Below the pieces are notes generated by a model. The model saw only the letters and a program-made list of their open reading frames with translations. It was not told the DNA's origin and made no database searches. Shown here in pieces: positions 1 to 9,638 of a DNA stretch of 64,000 nt (positions within the stretch are counted from its first letter, which is position 1; every line of letters starts with the position of its first letter). The stretch lies in the NCBI RefSeq assembly GCF_000026185.1, contig NC_010694.1:3782001-3846000 (forward strand), given 5' to 3'. Source of the DNA: Erwinia tasmaniensis Et1/99 (GTDB lineage Bacteria; Pseudomonadota; Gammaproteobacteria; Enterobacterales; Enterobacteriaceae). A program made the position numbers and the translations under genes.

Positions 1-415
1 TGCCGCTGCGCGCCTGCTGACGCGCCAGCGCCAGCTGTGCCGCCGGCAGGGCCTGGAGCTGAAGGTCGTTATCCAGCTCTGCCAGACGTGCTTCCCGCGT
101 CGGGAGCTGGCCCAGTCGGGCGCGCCATTTGGCCGCTTCAGCGGCGTCCCCTTTCTGCTGTGACCACAACGCCATCAGATACAGCGCCTGCGCGTTGTTG
201 CCGTCGACCAGCAGGACTTTTTGTAACGCCTCACGCGCCAAATCATCGTGGGCTTTCTGATGCCAGTAGTTGGCCTGGTCGAACAGCGCCTGGAGTGCAG
301 GATTGTCAGCCGCCGCATATGCCGGTAACGCCACCATCGACAATGCCAGGCCGCTGCCCATCGCCCAACGCTGGCGAAAACGGCCGATGGCGTGAACAGG
401 TTTATTTTTCATCAT
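1..415 (-). CDS. bcsC: Cellulose synthase subunit BcsC, N-terminal part (partial)
   Basis: The reverse complement encodes the start of a secreted TPR protein: a signal peptide ending in AYA, then repeat-like helices (ALQALFDQANYWHQKA, AREALQKVLLVDGNNAQ). BcsC is the periplasmic TPR scaffold plus outer-membrane barrel that exports cellulose. The gene runs off the window edge, so only about 138 residues are visible. The start is a double ATG (415 or 412) lying inside the end of bcsB, so the two genes overlap and are probably translationally coupled. No bcsZ (endoglucanase) lies between bcsB and bcsC, unlike in E. coli. Identification rests on the N-terminal sequence and position. Confidence 0.85.
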   Translation of the reverse strand, partial: MMKNKPVHAIGRFRQRWAMGSGLALSMVALPAYAAADNPALQALFDQANYWHQKAHDDLAREALQKVLLVDGNNAQALYLMALWSQQKGDAAEAAKWRARLGQLPTREARLAELDNDLQLQALPAAQLALARQQARSG

Positions 416-2798
416 CTTTTTTCCCGCCAGAAGACCCCGGCTTACCTCGTGGGTGCAGACGATGCCGCGCATGGCGTTCCAGCAGAACCCAGACACTCAG
501 GCCGACGAGGGTTGAACAAAACAGCGCCAGCAGTGACAGCAGCACCGCATGCTGGTTGGCATACCACACTACCCTCAGATACCACGGCATTTCTCCACTC
601 GGGAACTGTGCGCCCACGCGAAAGCTGCGAATCGCGTTTTCGTCAGTAATGATCGCCGTGTCGCCACGGATACCGGCGTTGATCTTCCTGGAGGTCATAT
701 CGTTATGCAGACGCGACAGCTGGTCGTCATTGGTCGCCACGGCCATCACCACCACACGGCCAGGGTTCCACGGCGAACGGTAGCTGATAAAACCACGCCA
801 CTCCTCGTTAGAGGAGAGATAACGGTCTGCGTCAAGCGTCTGACGATACCAGTCTCCGTCCAGCCAGCCGCGCAGCCTATTCAGCGTATCGGGGACCTTG
901 ACGCCAAGCGTATGGTGATTGAACTCATAGGGAGAGTCGGCCAAGATCTGCTGGTTAAAAACGCTCTGCTCCAGCGTCGACACGGCGAGAATATCGCTGT
1001 TTCCCAGACGTTCACGCTGCGTGCCGTCAGGCGGGATACCAAACATCACGCTGTTGTGGAACAGCGCCACGCCGGTGGCATTACCGGAACGGCCGGCCAT
1101 ATCCAGCAGGGTGCTGATTTCGCCATTGGACGGCTTTTCAGGCAGCATCAGCACGGTTTGCGAGTAGTCTGCAAGGCGAGAGAATGGGAAAGACGCGCCG
1201 ACGAAATAGGCGAGGTTCGGCAGTAGTGTAAAATGGCGCGTATGGCTGAGATCGATAAAGGAGTCGCCCTCAATGCGGCTTTTGATATTGTTGTTGGCCA
1301 GTACGCTACAGGGTGCGTTGTTCTTTGGCTTAATATCGAAATAGAGTTGCATCTGGTTGTCACCGTAGATCAGATACGGGTCCAGCCGCAGCGTATACTG
1401 CTCCTGGCGTGCATCGCCACCAAGACGGTGCCAGATACTCTCCAGCAGGCCGACTTTGTTCACCGTCAGGTTGCGCAGAAAGGTGCCGTTCAGCGTGACG
1501 TTCAGCAGCGAGTTATCTTCATCAATCCAGCTTTCTGACGGAAAACGATAGTTGAGCAGCACGGGAACGCTGTCACCGTCCCATAAAAATAAGTCCGGCG
1601 CGGCACGGAAGTTAACGCGCAGCGCGTCGTGCCAGATACCGGTAGTGGTCAGGTCCTGATCTTTGCGCAGCAGTTCGCTAAGGCGAACCGGGCGATCGGT
1701 GTCGATCCAACGCGGCGCATCATACGGCTTGCGCAGCGGGATCTCCTGCCGTGCGACCGCCAGCCGGGGCGCGTCCTGTTCCAGCGGTTGCAGCAGACGC
1801 CAGGTCGCCTGACGCAGCGCGTCATCATCCTTGCCCATCACCAGTAACAGCTTGTACGCAGGGTTATTCGGGTTATCGATAAGTTGCAATGACGGACCTT
1901 CACCGTCGGGCAACGTCAGAGCGCCAATTTTTTCGCCGGGATGAGCAAAAATCACCCCATTTTGCTCCGGCAGCTGTCCGCGTATCACCGGGAAGCTGAC
2001 ACCACGATAATCGGCCTGGATCCCCATCCAGGACGCCAGTATCGCCGCCGCACTTACCGTTCCCGGTGTGGCATTTTGGCCAAAGCCGATGACCACGCTG
2101 GCCGGGCTCATGCGCAGCGGATCGATAAACGGAAGAGGGAAATGACGCAGGCTGTTACCGGTATTCAGCAGTAGCCCTTCAAGCGCCAGCCGGGATTGTG
2201 GCAGGATCGTCACCTGATAGCGCCGCGCGCTGTCACGCTCACACATCAGCCTGTCCACATCATTAATTTTAAAGCTCAAATTGTTGCGGGAAACCACCAT
2301 CGCCGCCGGAATGTCCAGCTCATACTCTTCGCTGGCGCTGTCCGTTGCGCTCAGCGGCAGCGTACCCAGCGGCTGACCATTCAGCATCAGTTGCAGCGAA
2401 GCGTTGCGCGCCGCCAGCGCGGGCGAGACTTTCAGCAACAGGTTAAGCCGTGCATGAGTCACCACCCGATCGTTCGGAAGGGTAAAGATAATGCCTGCCT
2501 CTAGCTGCCCCCCATTCAGAGTCACCCCCCGGGTTTGCCCCATCTCCGCCACGCTAATCGCGCTGGAGATCGGCTGCACAACAGGCGCGTCATCAGCAAT
2601 GGCCGGAAGCGGGGGCAGCCCCTGTTGAGGGTCGGCAGACAGCCCAACTGGCGCTGGTGCCGCGGAGCCAACGTGCGCCGGAGGAGGGATATCCGCCAGC
2701 GCATCACTGTTCCGGGTCACGTCGGCAGGCGCTGCCTGAACGGCGCAAAAGGTGAGCACCGCGCATAAACACAGGGCGCGCACGATAAGCTGCTTCAT
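402..2798 (-). CDS. bcsB: Cellulose synthase regulatory subunit BcsB
   Basis: A 798-residue periplasmic, membrane-anchored partner of BcsA that guides the glucan across the periplasm. It has an N-terminal signal peptide (MKQLIVRALCLCAVLTFC) and long beta-rich carbohydrate-binding regions. A single C-terminal transmembrane helix (around LLSLLALFCSTLVGLSVWVL) is followed by a basic tail. The ATG at 2798 is chosen because AGGAGGG precedes it and it overlaps the bcsA stop by 4 nt; the longer frame upstream to 2867 lies inside bcsA. It is the fourth gene of the bcsO-Q-A-B-C operon. Confidence 0.93.
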   Translation of the reverse strand: MKQLIVRALCLCAVLTFCAVQAAPADVTRNSDALADIPPPAHVGSAAPAPVGLSADPQQGLPPLPAIADDAPVVQPISSAISVAEMGQTRGVTLNGGQLEAGIIFTLPNDRVVTHARLNLLLKVSPALAARNASLQLMLNGQPLGTLPLSATDSASEEYELDIPAAMVVSRNNLSFKINDVDRLMCERDSARRYQVTILPQSRLALEGLLLNTGNSLRHFPLPFIDPLRMSPASVVIGFGQNATPGTVSAAAILASWMGIQADYRGVSFPVIRGQLPEQNGVIFAHPGEKIGALTLPDGEGPSLQLIDNPNNPAYKLLLVMGKDDDALRQATWRLLQPLEQDAPRLAVARQEIPLRKPYDAPRWIDTDRPVRLSELLRKDQDLTTTGIWHDALRVNFRAAPDLFLWDGDSVPVLLNYRFPSESWIDEDNSLLNVTLNGTFLRNLTVNKVGLLESIWHRLGGDARQEQYTLRLDPYLIYGDNQMQLYFDIKPKNNAPCSVLANNNIKSRIEGDSFIDLSHTRHFTLLPNLAYFVGASFPFSRLADYSQTVLMLPEKPSNGEISTLLDMAGRSGNATGVALFHNSVMFGIPPDGTQRERLGNSDILAVSTLEQSVFNQQILADSPYEFNHHTLGVKVPDTLNRLRGWLDGDWYRQTLDADRYLSSNEEWRGFISYRSPWNPGRVVVMAVATNDDQLSRLHNDMTSRKINAGIRGDTAIITDENAIRSFRVGAQFPSGEMPWYLRVVWYANQHAVLLSLLALFCSTLVGLSVWVLLERHARHRLHPRGKPGSSGGKKDDEK

Positions 2799-4894
2799 GC
2801 CGCACCCTCCTCTTTTATTTGCGTCTGACTTTTTTTCTTCGCCCGGAGGTCTTTCCATGACAGCCAAAACAGTTCAAATACGGTACGAATAATGTTCAAC
2901 AACGAACGCAGCGGATTATCTTTGTATTCCGACGTGTTAAGCCACGCATCCGCACGCGACAGCACCACGCGCACCAGCTCACGCCGGCGCGCAAGCGGCA
3001 TTTCCTCAAACTGCAGGCGGATCACGCCATCGTGCGCGTCGATATACTGCACCGGCATCGAGATAGTGGCGGAATGCAGGATCACATCTATTGCTTCGAT
3101 GTCATCATTTTCATGGCGCGCGTCCGGCGCGTGGATTTGTGCGCCGCCCATTGACAGATTGATGGTATGAGTACGTGAAGAGATGCCGCTGGCGTAGTGC
3201 ACAATAGCGGGCAGAGCGGCATCGATACGGATAGTTTTGCGCACCTGTCTGGTTTCACGCGCAACGGCGATGGCAGCCATCAGGATGATCAGGCTAAAGC
3301 TTGCCCAGCCCACGTTCAGCGCGATCACATAGCGGTCAACGCCAAAGTAATCCTGGGCCGTGCCGCGCACGATGCCGCTGACCACGCCAGCAAACAGTAA
3401 CAGGGCACAAATAATGTGTGGCCGCACAATATTGAAGTCAAAGAAACCGACGTCCAGCAGGCCGCCTTTGTCCGTCACGTTAAACTTACCGTGTTTAGGT
3501 GAAATCATCGTCAGCAGCGTAGGGAGCACCAGATGGAATGCCATCACCGTTTCATATATCTCACCCCAGAAACTGGCGCGGAAACGGCCATTCATACGGG
3601 CGTTGACGTACAGCGACATCACCAGATGCGGCAGCACGTAGGCAAAGATCAGGCTGGCCGAAGAGTGAATAATATTGAGATTAAACAGCAGATAGGCCAG
3701 CGGCGCGGTCAGGAATACCACACGCGGCAGGCCGAACTGGAAATGCAGCATGGCGTTGAGATAGCACAGCCGCTGCTGCCATTTCAGACCCCGGCCAAGC
3801 AGCGGGTTATCCACGCGAAATATCTGCGTCATGCCCCGCGCCCAGCGGGTCCGCTGGATAATATGCAGGCCAAGCCGTTCGGTCGCCAGCCCGGCCGCCA
3901 GCGGGATGGCCAGAAAGGCGGTTCCCCACCCCCGGCGCTGCATTTTCAGTGCGGTATGCGCATCCTCGGTGACCGTCTCCACGGCAAAACCGCCGATCTC
4001 TTCCAGCGCACAGCGGCGTATAACCGCACAGGAACCGCAGAAGAAAGTGGCATTCCAGTTATCGTTACCCTGCTGAACAGGACCATAGAATAGCGCCCCT
4101 TCATTTGGGATCTCACGCGCGGCTTTCAGGTTACGTTCAAAGGGGTCCGGCGAATAAAAGTAGTGTGGCGTCTGTAACAGCGCCAGCCTGGCGTCTTTCA
4201 GGAAGGCACCCACCGTTGCCTGTAAAAAGGTGCGGGTCGCCACATGGTCACAGTCAAATACGCATATCAGCTCACCCTGAGTGATGTGCAATGCGTGATT
4301 CAGGTTACCGGCTTTCGCGTGGCGGTTATCAGGCCGGGTGATATAGCCAACGCCGGCATCGGCGGCAAAGCGCGCAAATTCACTGCGTTTCCCGTCATCC
4401 AACAGGTAAATTTTTATCTTATCCTGCGGATAGTCGATGCACTGGGCCGCCAGAACGGTATCACGCACCACGTCGAGGCTTTCGTTATAGCTGGGAACAT
4501 AGACATCGACCGTTGGCCACAGGCGGACATCAGCAGGCAACGGTTCGATAGTGCGCTTAAGCGGCCAGCATGTTTGCAGATAACCGAGGATGAGAATAAG
4601 CCAGACATACAGCTCGGCAAGAAATAGGCCGATACACAGAATCGCTTCTATTTCAGAATTGAAGTGCAGCGTTTCTGTCGCGCGCCAATAAATATAACGG
4701 GTCGACATTAGCGTGGACAGCACAACCATAATCAAAGAAATTTTTTTGTTTTTACTAAGACTTAATAAAAACAGCAGTGCAATCGAAACCAGCCCAAAAA
4801 TATATTGCTTTTGGCTATCCATAGGAGCCACTACGATAACAGCAGCCAGCGGAAACAATATCAGCAACAGCAGATAAAACAGGACCTTATTCAT
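2795..4894 (-). CDS. bcsA: Cellulose synthase catalytic subunit BcsA (UDP-forming)
   Basis: A 699-residue inner-membrane family 2 glycosyltransferase that polymerises UDP-glucose into beta-1,4-glucan. The visible catalytic motifs are DDG (166-168), DCD (214-216), TED (309-311) and QRTRW (347-351). Transmembrane helices flank the catalytic domain. A C-terminal PilZ domain carries RxxxR (R552, R556) and NLSMGG (579-584), the c-di-GMP binding signature, so activity should depend on c-di-GMP. It is shorter than E. coli BcsA (872 residues) because it lacks the N-terminal extension. It starts 83 nt after bcsQ and overlaps bcsB by 4 nt. Confidence 0.96.
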   Translation of the reverse strand: MNKVLFYLLLLILFPLAAVIVVAPMDSQKQYIFGLVSIALLFLLSLSKNKKISLIMVVLSTLMSTRYIYWRATETLHFNSEIEAILCIGLFLAELYVWLILILGYLQTCWPLKRTIEPLPADVRLWPTVDVYVPSYNESLDVVRDTVLAAQCIDYPQDKIKIYLLDDGKRSEFARFAADAGVGYITRPDNRHAKAGNLNHALHITQGELICVFDCDHVATRTFLQATVGAFLKDARLALLQTPHYFYSPDPFERNLKAAREIPNEGALFYGPVQQGNDNWNATFFCGSCAVIRRCALEEIGGFAVETVTEDAHTALKMQRRGWGTAFLAIPLAAGLATERLGLHIIQRTRWARGMTQIFRVDNPLLGRGLKWQQRLCYLNAMLHFQFGLPRVVFLTAPLAYLLFNLNIIHSSASLIFAYVLPHLVMSLYVNARMNGRFRASFWGEIYETVMAFHLVLPTLLTMISPKHGKFNVTDKGGLLDVGFFDFNIVRPHIICALLLFAGVVSGIVRGTAQDYFGVDRYVIALNVGWASFSLIILMAAIAVARETRQVRKTIRIDAALPAIVHYASGISSRTHTINLSMGGAQIHAPDARHENDDIEAIDVILHSATISMPVQYIDAHDGVIRLQFEEMPLARRRELVRVVLSRADAWLNTSEYKDNPLRSLLNIIRTVFELFWLSWKDLRAKKKSQTQIKEEGAA

Positions 4895-4977
4895 AGGTCA
4901 TCCAAATTATATTGTTATACCAGGTGGCATACTTGCCACATGAATTCAGACATCCCTGCCTGGCGATAATCCGAAAA

Positions 4978-5775
4978 TTAACGAGAGGTGAGCGGTGCGT
5001 GCATTTCCCCGTTACCCACGTTGATATTCAGCAATGCCACCAGGCGCTTACCAATCAGCTCAATATCAAAAGCCGCAGCAGAGACCGGATTAAATTCAAA
5101 AATAGACTGCTGTGATCCATTCGCCTCCACCACGCTTTCATCGCGGTTGATGACACCAATCAACCTGTCGCCGAGGCGCTGCTGCATAAAGGCGGTGACA
5201 TCGCGGCTGATTTGACGGCGGTTATCGATCTGATTCAGCACGAAGCAGTGACCGGCCCGGCGATTCAGCTCGCCACCGATCATTTTTTCATTTTCGATCT
5301 GCGACAGTAGGGCAAGAGAGGCGGTATCAGACATCATGACCACCAAATGCAAATCGGCAAGCGCCACCATCGCTTTCAGAGCCGGCCCCGGCCCAGGCGG
5401 AAAATCGGCAATAATGACCAGCCCCGGATAGTTGAGAACCGCGTGCAGCCCCCTGGCGATAAAGTTGGCGTCGTTGGTTAAACGTGATTCAAAATCAATA
5501 CGCTGATCTTCTGTGACCTCACCATAGGGCATAACAAAGATAGTGTCGTCGGTGGTGAGGATGGACTGGCTCCAGTCAGAAGATTGCGCAGATGTCGCCA
5601 CAAAACCGCGGCCGTCTGACAGCGGCACGCCGAAGTGCAGGCGCAAAGCATTCTGCACATCAAAGTCAATCGCCAGCACTTTGCTGCCGTCACGCGCCAG
5701 CGCATAGGCCAGGTTGGCCACCAGCGTGGTTTTACCTACCCCGCCTTTAGGAGAGCAGACACAAACTAGCGGCAT
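4978..5775 (-). CDS. bcsQ: Cellulose biosynthesis protein BcsQ (MinD/ParA-like ATPase)
   Basis: A 265-residue SIMIBI-class ATPase. The deviant Walker A motif KGGVGKTT is at residues 10-17, followed by the LAIDFDVQNAL switch region and DFPPGPGP. In enterobacteria BcsQ is needed for cellulose secretion and for placing the synthase at the cell pole. GGAG lies 11 nt before the ATG. The start overlaps the end of bcsO by 10 nt, which indicates translational coupling. Confidence 0.93.
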   Translation of the reverse strand: MPLVCVCSPKGGVGKTTLVANLAYALARDGSKVLAIDFDVQNALRLHFGVPLSDGRGFVATSAQSSDWSQSILTTDDTIFVMPYGEVTEDQRIDFESRLTNDANFIARGLHAVLNYPGLVIIADFPPGPGPALKAMVALADLHLVVMMSDTASLALLSQIENEKMIGGELNRRAGHCFVLNQIDNRRQISRDVTAFMQQRLGDRLIGVINRDESVVEANGSQQSIFEFNPVSAAAFDIELIGKRLVALLNINVGNGEMHAPLTSR

Positions 5776-6389
5776 AAGGCAATTTTCTCCAGCAGGGGTT
5801 TGAGCAATGTCTCTTTCCCCATCGCATCCGATGCCAGCGCGGCCGACGAACGAAATAACCGTCCATAGGCAGATTTCGCGGACTCCTCTGCCTCCGTTGC
5901 CGTTGCAGCCACCGCAAAAGGCCGTGGTGATACCGGTGCGGTGCTGGCCGTGGCGGATGGTGAAGCCGGCACCGACTCCAACTGCTTCAAGAGGGTCAGA
6001 CCGGATACGGCGGCCATCTGCGCCATGGACGGCGGCGGAACGTCAGCACGCGCGGCGGCCGAGGTGGCTTCAGGCAACGGCATGGAAACAGCAATACTGT
6101 TCAGCAACGGTGCCCCCGTTTTTTTTACCGCTTCCCGTGGGTTGCTGCCCAACATTACGGACTTTTCAGCGCGCTTCGGGGCCAGAAAAGCCGTGGAGTT
6201 GACCGTGCGCGGTATGCCAATTCGCTGGCCGATATGCCACTCAGACCCGGCATTTTCATTCATAAGCTGCTTAATCACCGCCCAGCGGGTGTCGTTGGCA
6301 TGAAACAATTGCTCAGACATATCTTTAAAATCAATATTCTTTGTTTTTATTTTTTCTTTAAAACGCTGCAGGTCATCATAACTTTTCAT
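5766..6389 (-). CDS. bcsO: Cellulose biosynthesis protein BcsO
   Basis: A 207-residue first gene of the operon. The N-terminal 60 residues are charged and helical (YDDLQRFKEKIKTKNIDFKDM). A long Pro/Ala/Ser-rich central linker follows, then a short C-terminal segment ending KPLLEKIALCR. This architecture and its place just before bcsQ match the BcsO family found in Erwinia, Pantoea and relatives, where it replaces bcsR/bcsE-type accessory genes. Its molecular role is not established. The ATG at 6389 has only a weak ribosome binding site, so a different start is possible. A large palindrome lies about 65 nt upstream. Confidence 0.8.
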   Translation of the reverse strand: MKSYDDLQRFKEKIKTKNIDFKDMSEQLFHANDTRWAVIKQLMNENAGSEWHIGQRIGIPRTVNSTAFLAPKRAEKSVMLGSNPREAVKKTGAPLLNSIAVSMPLPEATSAAARADVPPPSMAQMAAVSGLTLLKQLESVPASPSATASTAPVSPRPFAVAATATEAEESAKSAYGRLFRSSAALASDAMGKETLLKPLLEKIALCR

Positions 6390-6454
6390 CAGTATGATCG
6401 CCGAAGGTAGGGAATTTCCCCTGAATGTAACACATCATCGGAACAACGGTAATA

Positions 6455-6497
6455 CAACATGAGATTATTCTTATAAAATAAGTATAATCTCATGTTG
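6455..6497. repeat. 43-nt near-perfect palindrome upstream of bcsO
   Basis: Outer arms of 14 nt (CAACATGAGATTAT and its exact complement), a single T/T mismatch, inner 5-nt arms (CTTAT/ATAAG) and an AAA centre. It is AT-rich and begins 66 nt upstream of the bcsO start, in the 351-nt bcsO-dppF gap (6390-6740). It could be an operator, a leader hairpin, or the scar of a small mobile element. It has no flanking U-tract of the kind seen at ordinary terminators. Apart from this palindrome and the dppF hairpin, no gene was seen in the gap. Confidence 0.85.
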
Positions 6498-6711
6498 ATA
6501 ATCATCAATAATAAACAATGTGCGGTAATTTATTTAAACAAAACAGGGAATTTAAGACAATGACAGGGAATAAATAAGACTGAATTCTCTATTTATTTAT
6601 GACGGCCTTATTTATGCTTCAGAATGTTTTCATTCTGATTTCTTTGCTATTTCACGGAATGAAAGCCACCAAATATCATCAGGATCTGGCAGTCTGCTTT
6701 AATGCGGGGAA

Positions 6712-6734
6712 CAGGGGGCAACCGGTGCCCCCTG
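6712..6734 (-). terminator. Hairpin downstream of dppF
   Basis: Perfect 9-bp stem CAGGGGGCA / TGCCCCCTG with a 5-nt ACCGG loop, 7 nt after the dppF stop. The following T-content is weak, so termination may be inefficient or the hairpin may protect the 3' end. Confidence 0.6.
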
Positions 6735-6740
6735 CTCTGT

Positions 6741-7742
6741 TCAGGACGGCCGGCTTTCGTCCTGCTCAACGGCAAAGCAGGCAATCTGCTGGCCATCGAC
6801 GTTTTTCAACTTAGGCTGTAGCTGCACGCAGGTGCCAAAGCGGCGGCGACAGCGCGCGTTAAACGCACAGCCCGGCGGTGGATTGAGCGGACTTGGCAGC
6901 TCTCCGGTCAGTTTGATACGTTCGCGGCGCTCGTCCGGGTTAAGGCGAGGGGTCGCCGACAGCAACGCCTGCGTGTAAGGATGGCGCGGGTTGGCAAAAA
7001 TCGCCTCCTTGCTGCCCTTCTCTACGCAACGGCCGAGATACATCACCATCACTTCATCGGCGATATGCTCCACTACCGACAGATCGTGAGAGATAAAGAT
7101 GTAAGACAGGCCAAGCTCCTGTTGCAGGTCCATCATCAGATTCAGCACCTGCGCACGTACCGAAACGTCGAGTGCCGATACCGGCTCATCGGCAATCAGC
7201 ACGTCAGGGTCGAGCATTAACCCGCGCGCAATGGCAATGCGCTGACGCTGGCCGCCGGAAAACATATGCGGGTAGCGGTCGTAATGCTCGGTTTTCAGCC
7301 CCACCTTCGCCATCATCTCCAGCGCTTTCTCCCGCCGTTCGGCGCGGGTCAGGCGGGTATTAATCACCAAAGGCTCCTCAAGGATCTGACTGACCTTTTT
7401 GCGCGGATTGAGCGAGCCGTACGGGTTCTGGAAAACGATCTGAATTTTCTGACGGCGCAGTTTTTCTGCCTGCGGGTCGGGCTGTAGCAGATCCTGTCCC
7501 TGATAAAACAGCTGACCTTCCGTGGGCGTTTCAATCATGGTCAACAGGCGACCCAGCGTGGATTTACCGCAGCCGGACTCCCCCACCACCGCCAGCGTTT
7601 TGCCGCGTTCCAGGTCGAACGAAACCCCATCAAGGGCTTTGACCAGCTGCTGTTGGCCAAACAGCCCCTTTTTCACCGGGTAGTGTTTTTTCAGGTCGAT
7701 GGCCTGCATCAACAGGTGCGATTTATCGTGTTCAGGCTTCAT
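6741..7742 (-). CDS. dppF: Dipeptide ABC transporter ATP-binding subunit DppF
   Basis: A 333-residue ATPase that, with DppD, powers uptake of dipeptides and haem precursors by DppBC. Walker [10 protein letters not shown], signature SGGQRQR and Walker B VLIADEP are visible. The C-terminal oligopeptide-transporter extension carries a Cys-rich iron-sulfur-type motif (CAFNARC.....C). The ATG at 7742 is chosen because GGGAGG precedes it and the length matches E. coli DppF (334). It overlaps the end of dppD by 11 nt. Last gene of dppABCDF. Confidence 0.96.
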   Translation of the reverse strand: MKPEHDKSHLLMQAIDLKKHYPVKKGLFGQQQLVKALDGVSFDLERGKTLAVVGESGCGKSTLGRLLTMIETPTEGQLFYQGQDLLQPDPQAEKLRRQKIQIVFQNPYGSLNPRKKVSQILEEPLVINTRLTRAERREKALEMMAKVGLKTEHYDRYPHMFSGGQRQRIAIARGLMLDPDVLIADEPVSALDVSVRAQVLNLMMDLQQELGLSYIFISHDLSVVEHIADEVMVMYLGRCVEKGSKEAIFANPRHPYTQALLSATPRLNPDERRERIKLTGELPSPLNPPPGCAFNARCRRRFGTCVQLQPKLKNVDGQQIACFAVEQDESRPS

Positions 7743-8718
7743 AAGAGGGCCTCCCGGCATCGTCCAGAGGGAAATGACATTTTGACTGACGCCCGGCAAT
7801 ATCACGCAAGGGGGGCTCTTCGCTACGACAGCGTTCTTTCGCATACGGACAGCGTGGGTTCAGCAGGCAGCCGCTCGGCCGATCGTACTTGCCGGGCACG
7901 ACGCCAGGCAGTGACGCCAGTCGCGCTTTATCCGCGGCAAATTCCGGCAGCGCACGCAGCAGCGCCTGGGTATAGGGATGACGAGGGGCCTTAAAGATAT
8001 CCCGCGCTTCGCCGGTTTCCACCACCTGGCCCGCGTACATCACGATGATGTGCTGCGCGGCTTCTGCCACCAGCGCCAGGTCATGCGTGATCAGGATCAG
8101 CGCCATATTTTCCTGGCGTTGCAGGTCAAGCAGCAGCTCAATGATCTGCGCCTGGATGGTCACGTCCAGCGCCGTGGTTGGCTCATCGGCAATCAGCAGC
8201 TTTGGCCGACAGGCAATCGCCATCGCGATCATCACGCGCTGGCTCATCCCACCAGACAGCTGATGCGGGTAAACATCCAGCCGCGAAGCCGGGTCCGGGA
8301 TGCCCACCTGCTCCAGCAGATCGATCGCACGCTGGCGACGAGTGCGGCGATTGCCGCCCTGATGCACCTTGATGGCTTCCATAATCTGGAACCCCACGGT
8401 GTAACAAGGATTAAGGCTGGTCATCGGATCCTGGAAAATCATCGCCACTTCCGAGCCCACCAGCTGGCGGCGCTCTTTTTCAGAGATGCGCTGCAGGTCG
8501 CGCTGATTAAAGACCAGCTGTTCGGCCATCACCTTACCGGGATAGTCAATCAGCCCCATGATCGCTAGCGAGCTGACGGACTTACCGGAGCCGGACTCAC
8601 CAACAATACCCACCACCTGCCCCTGCTCAACCCGATAGCTGATGCGGTCCACGGCGCGGAACGGTGCTTTTTCGTCACCGAAATGCACCGAAAGCTTATC
8701 TACAGTTAATAATGCCAT
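7732..8718 (-). CDS. dppD: Dipeptide ABC transporter ATP-binding subunit DppD
   Basis: A 328-residue ABC ATPase, the partner of DppF. Walker A GESGSGKS, signature LSGGMSQR and Walker B LLIADEP are present, as is the C-terminal [14 protein letters not shown] cysteine motif typical of the Opp/Dpp ATPases. The length is within one residue of E. coli DppD. It starts 8 nt after dppC ends and overlaps dppF, so the ATPases are likely made stoichiometrically. Confidence 0.96.
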   Translation of the reverse strand: MALLTVDKLSVHFGDEKAPFRAVDRISYRVEQGQVVGIVGESGSGKSVSSLAIMGLIDYPGKVMAEQLVFNQRDLQRISEKERRQLVGSEVAMIFQDPMTSLNPCYTVGFQIMEAIKVHQGGNRRTRRQRAIDLLEQVGIPDPASRLDVYPHQLSGGMSQRVMIAMAIACRPKLLIADEPTTALDVTIQAQIIELLLDLQRQENMALILITHDLALVAEAAQHIIVMYAGQVVETGEARDIFKAPRHPYTQALLRALPEFAADKARLASLPGVVPGKYDRPSGCLLNPRCPYAKERCRSEEPPLRDIAGRQSKCHFPLDDAGRPSYEA

Positions 8719-8726
8719 TTCGCTGC

Positions 8727-9629
8727 CTACTGTTTGAGTTTCGGGTCCAGAGCGTCGCGTAAGCCGTCGCCCATCAGGTTAAATGCCAGTACCGTCAGCA
8801 GGATCGTCACCCCTGGGAAGGTGACCACCCACCAGGCACTTTGCGCGAACTGCAGGACGTCGGAGAGCATGGTGCCCCATTCCGGCGTAGGCGGCTGCGC
8901 GCCCATACCCAGGAAACCCAACGCGGCCATATCCAGAATGGCGTTGGAAAAACCGAGAGATGCCTGCACGATCAGCGGTGCCAGGCAGTTTGGTAAAATG
9001 TTGACGAACATCTGGCGCAGCATACCGGCCCCCGCCACGCGCGATGCCGTCACGTAATCTCGCGTCACCTCGACCAGTACCGCTGCCCGGGTAAGACGGA
9101 TATAGTGCGGCAGCGCCACAAAGGTCAATGCCAGCGAGGCATTCACAATCGACGGGCCAAAAATAGCCACCAGCACCAGCGCCAGCAGCAGGCTTGGCAG
9201 CGCCAGCATAATGTCCACCAGACGCATAATGGCCGCGTCAACCGCCCCGCCCAGGTAACCGGCGATCAGGCCAAATATCACCCCCAGCACCAGCGACAGG
9301 ATCACCACCAGACAGCCGACCAGTAACGACAGGCGCGCGCCGTACATCAGGCGCGACAGCACATCACGACCCACGTCGTCGGTGCCAAACAGATACTGCC
9401 AGCTGCCGCCCTCCTGCCAGGCTGGCGGACGCAGCAGCGCATCACGGAACTGCTCTGCGGGCGCGTGTGGTGCCAGCACGTTGGCAAAAAGGGCGATCAG
9501 TACCATCAAAACCACGTAGACCAGGCCAATGACGGCACCTTTGTTACGCTTAAAGTAGTGCCAGAATTCCTGTAACGGGGTCATCGGCTTGGGTGCAGCA
9601 GTCGCGCTGCCTGGATCCATAACAGACAT
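8727..9629 (-). CDS. dppC: Dipeptide ABC transporter permease DppC
   Basis: A 300-residue inner-membrane permease, the same length as E. coli DppC. It has an N-terminal cytoplasmic arm and helix, a periplasmic loop ([18 protein letters not shown]), and a core binding-protein-dependent transport domain of about five helices. The coupling-helix EAA-type loop reads around [23 protein letters not shown]. The gap to dppB is 9 nt. Confidence 0.96.
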   Translation of the reverse strand: MSVMDPGSATAAPKPMTPLQEFWHYFKRNKGAVIGLVYVVLMVLIALFANVLAPHAPAEQFRDALLRPPAWQEGGSWQYLFGTDDVGRDVLSRLMYGARLSLLVGCLVVILSLVLGVIFGLIAGYLGGAVDAAIMRLVDIMLALPSLLLALVLVAIFGPSIVNASLALTFVALPHYIRLTRAAVLVEVTRDYVTASRVAGAGMLRQMFVNILPNCLAPLIVQASLGFSNAILDMAALGFLGMGAQPPTPEWGTMLSDVLQFAQSAWWVVTFPGVTILLTVLAFNLMGDGLRDALDPKLKQ

Positions 9630-9638
9630 GTTGGCCCC

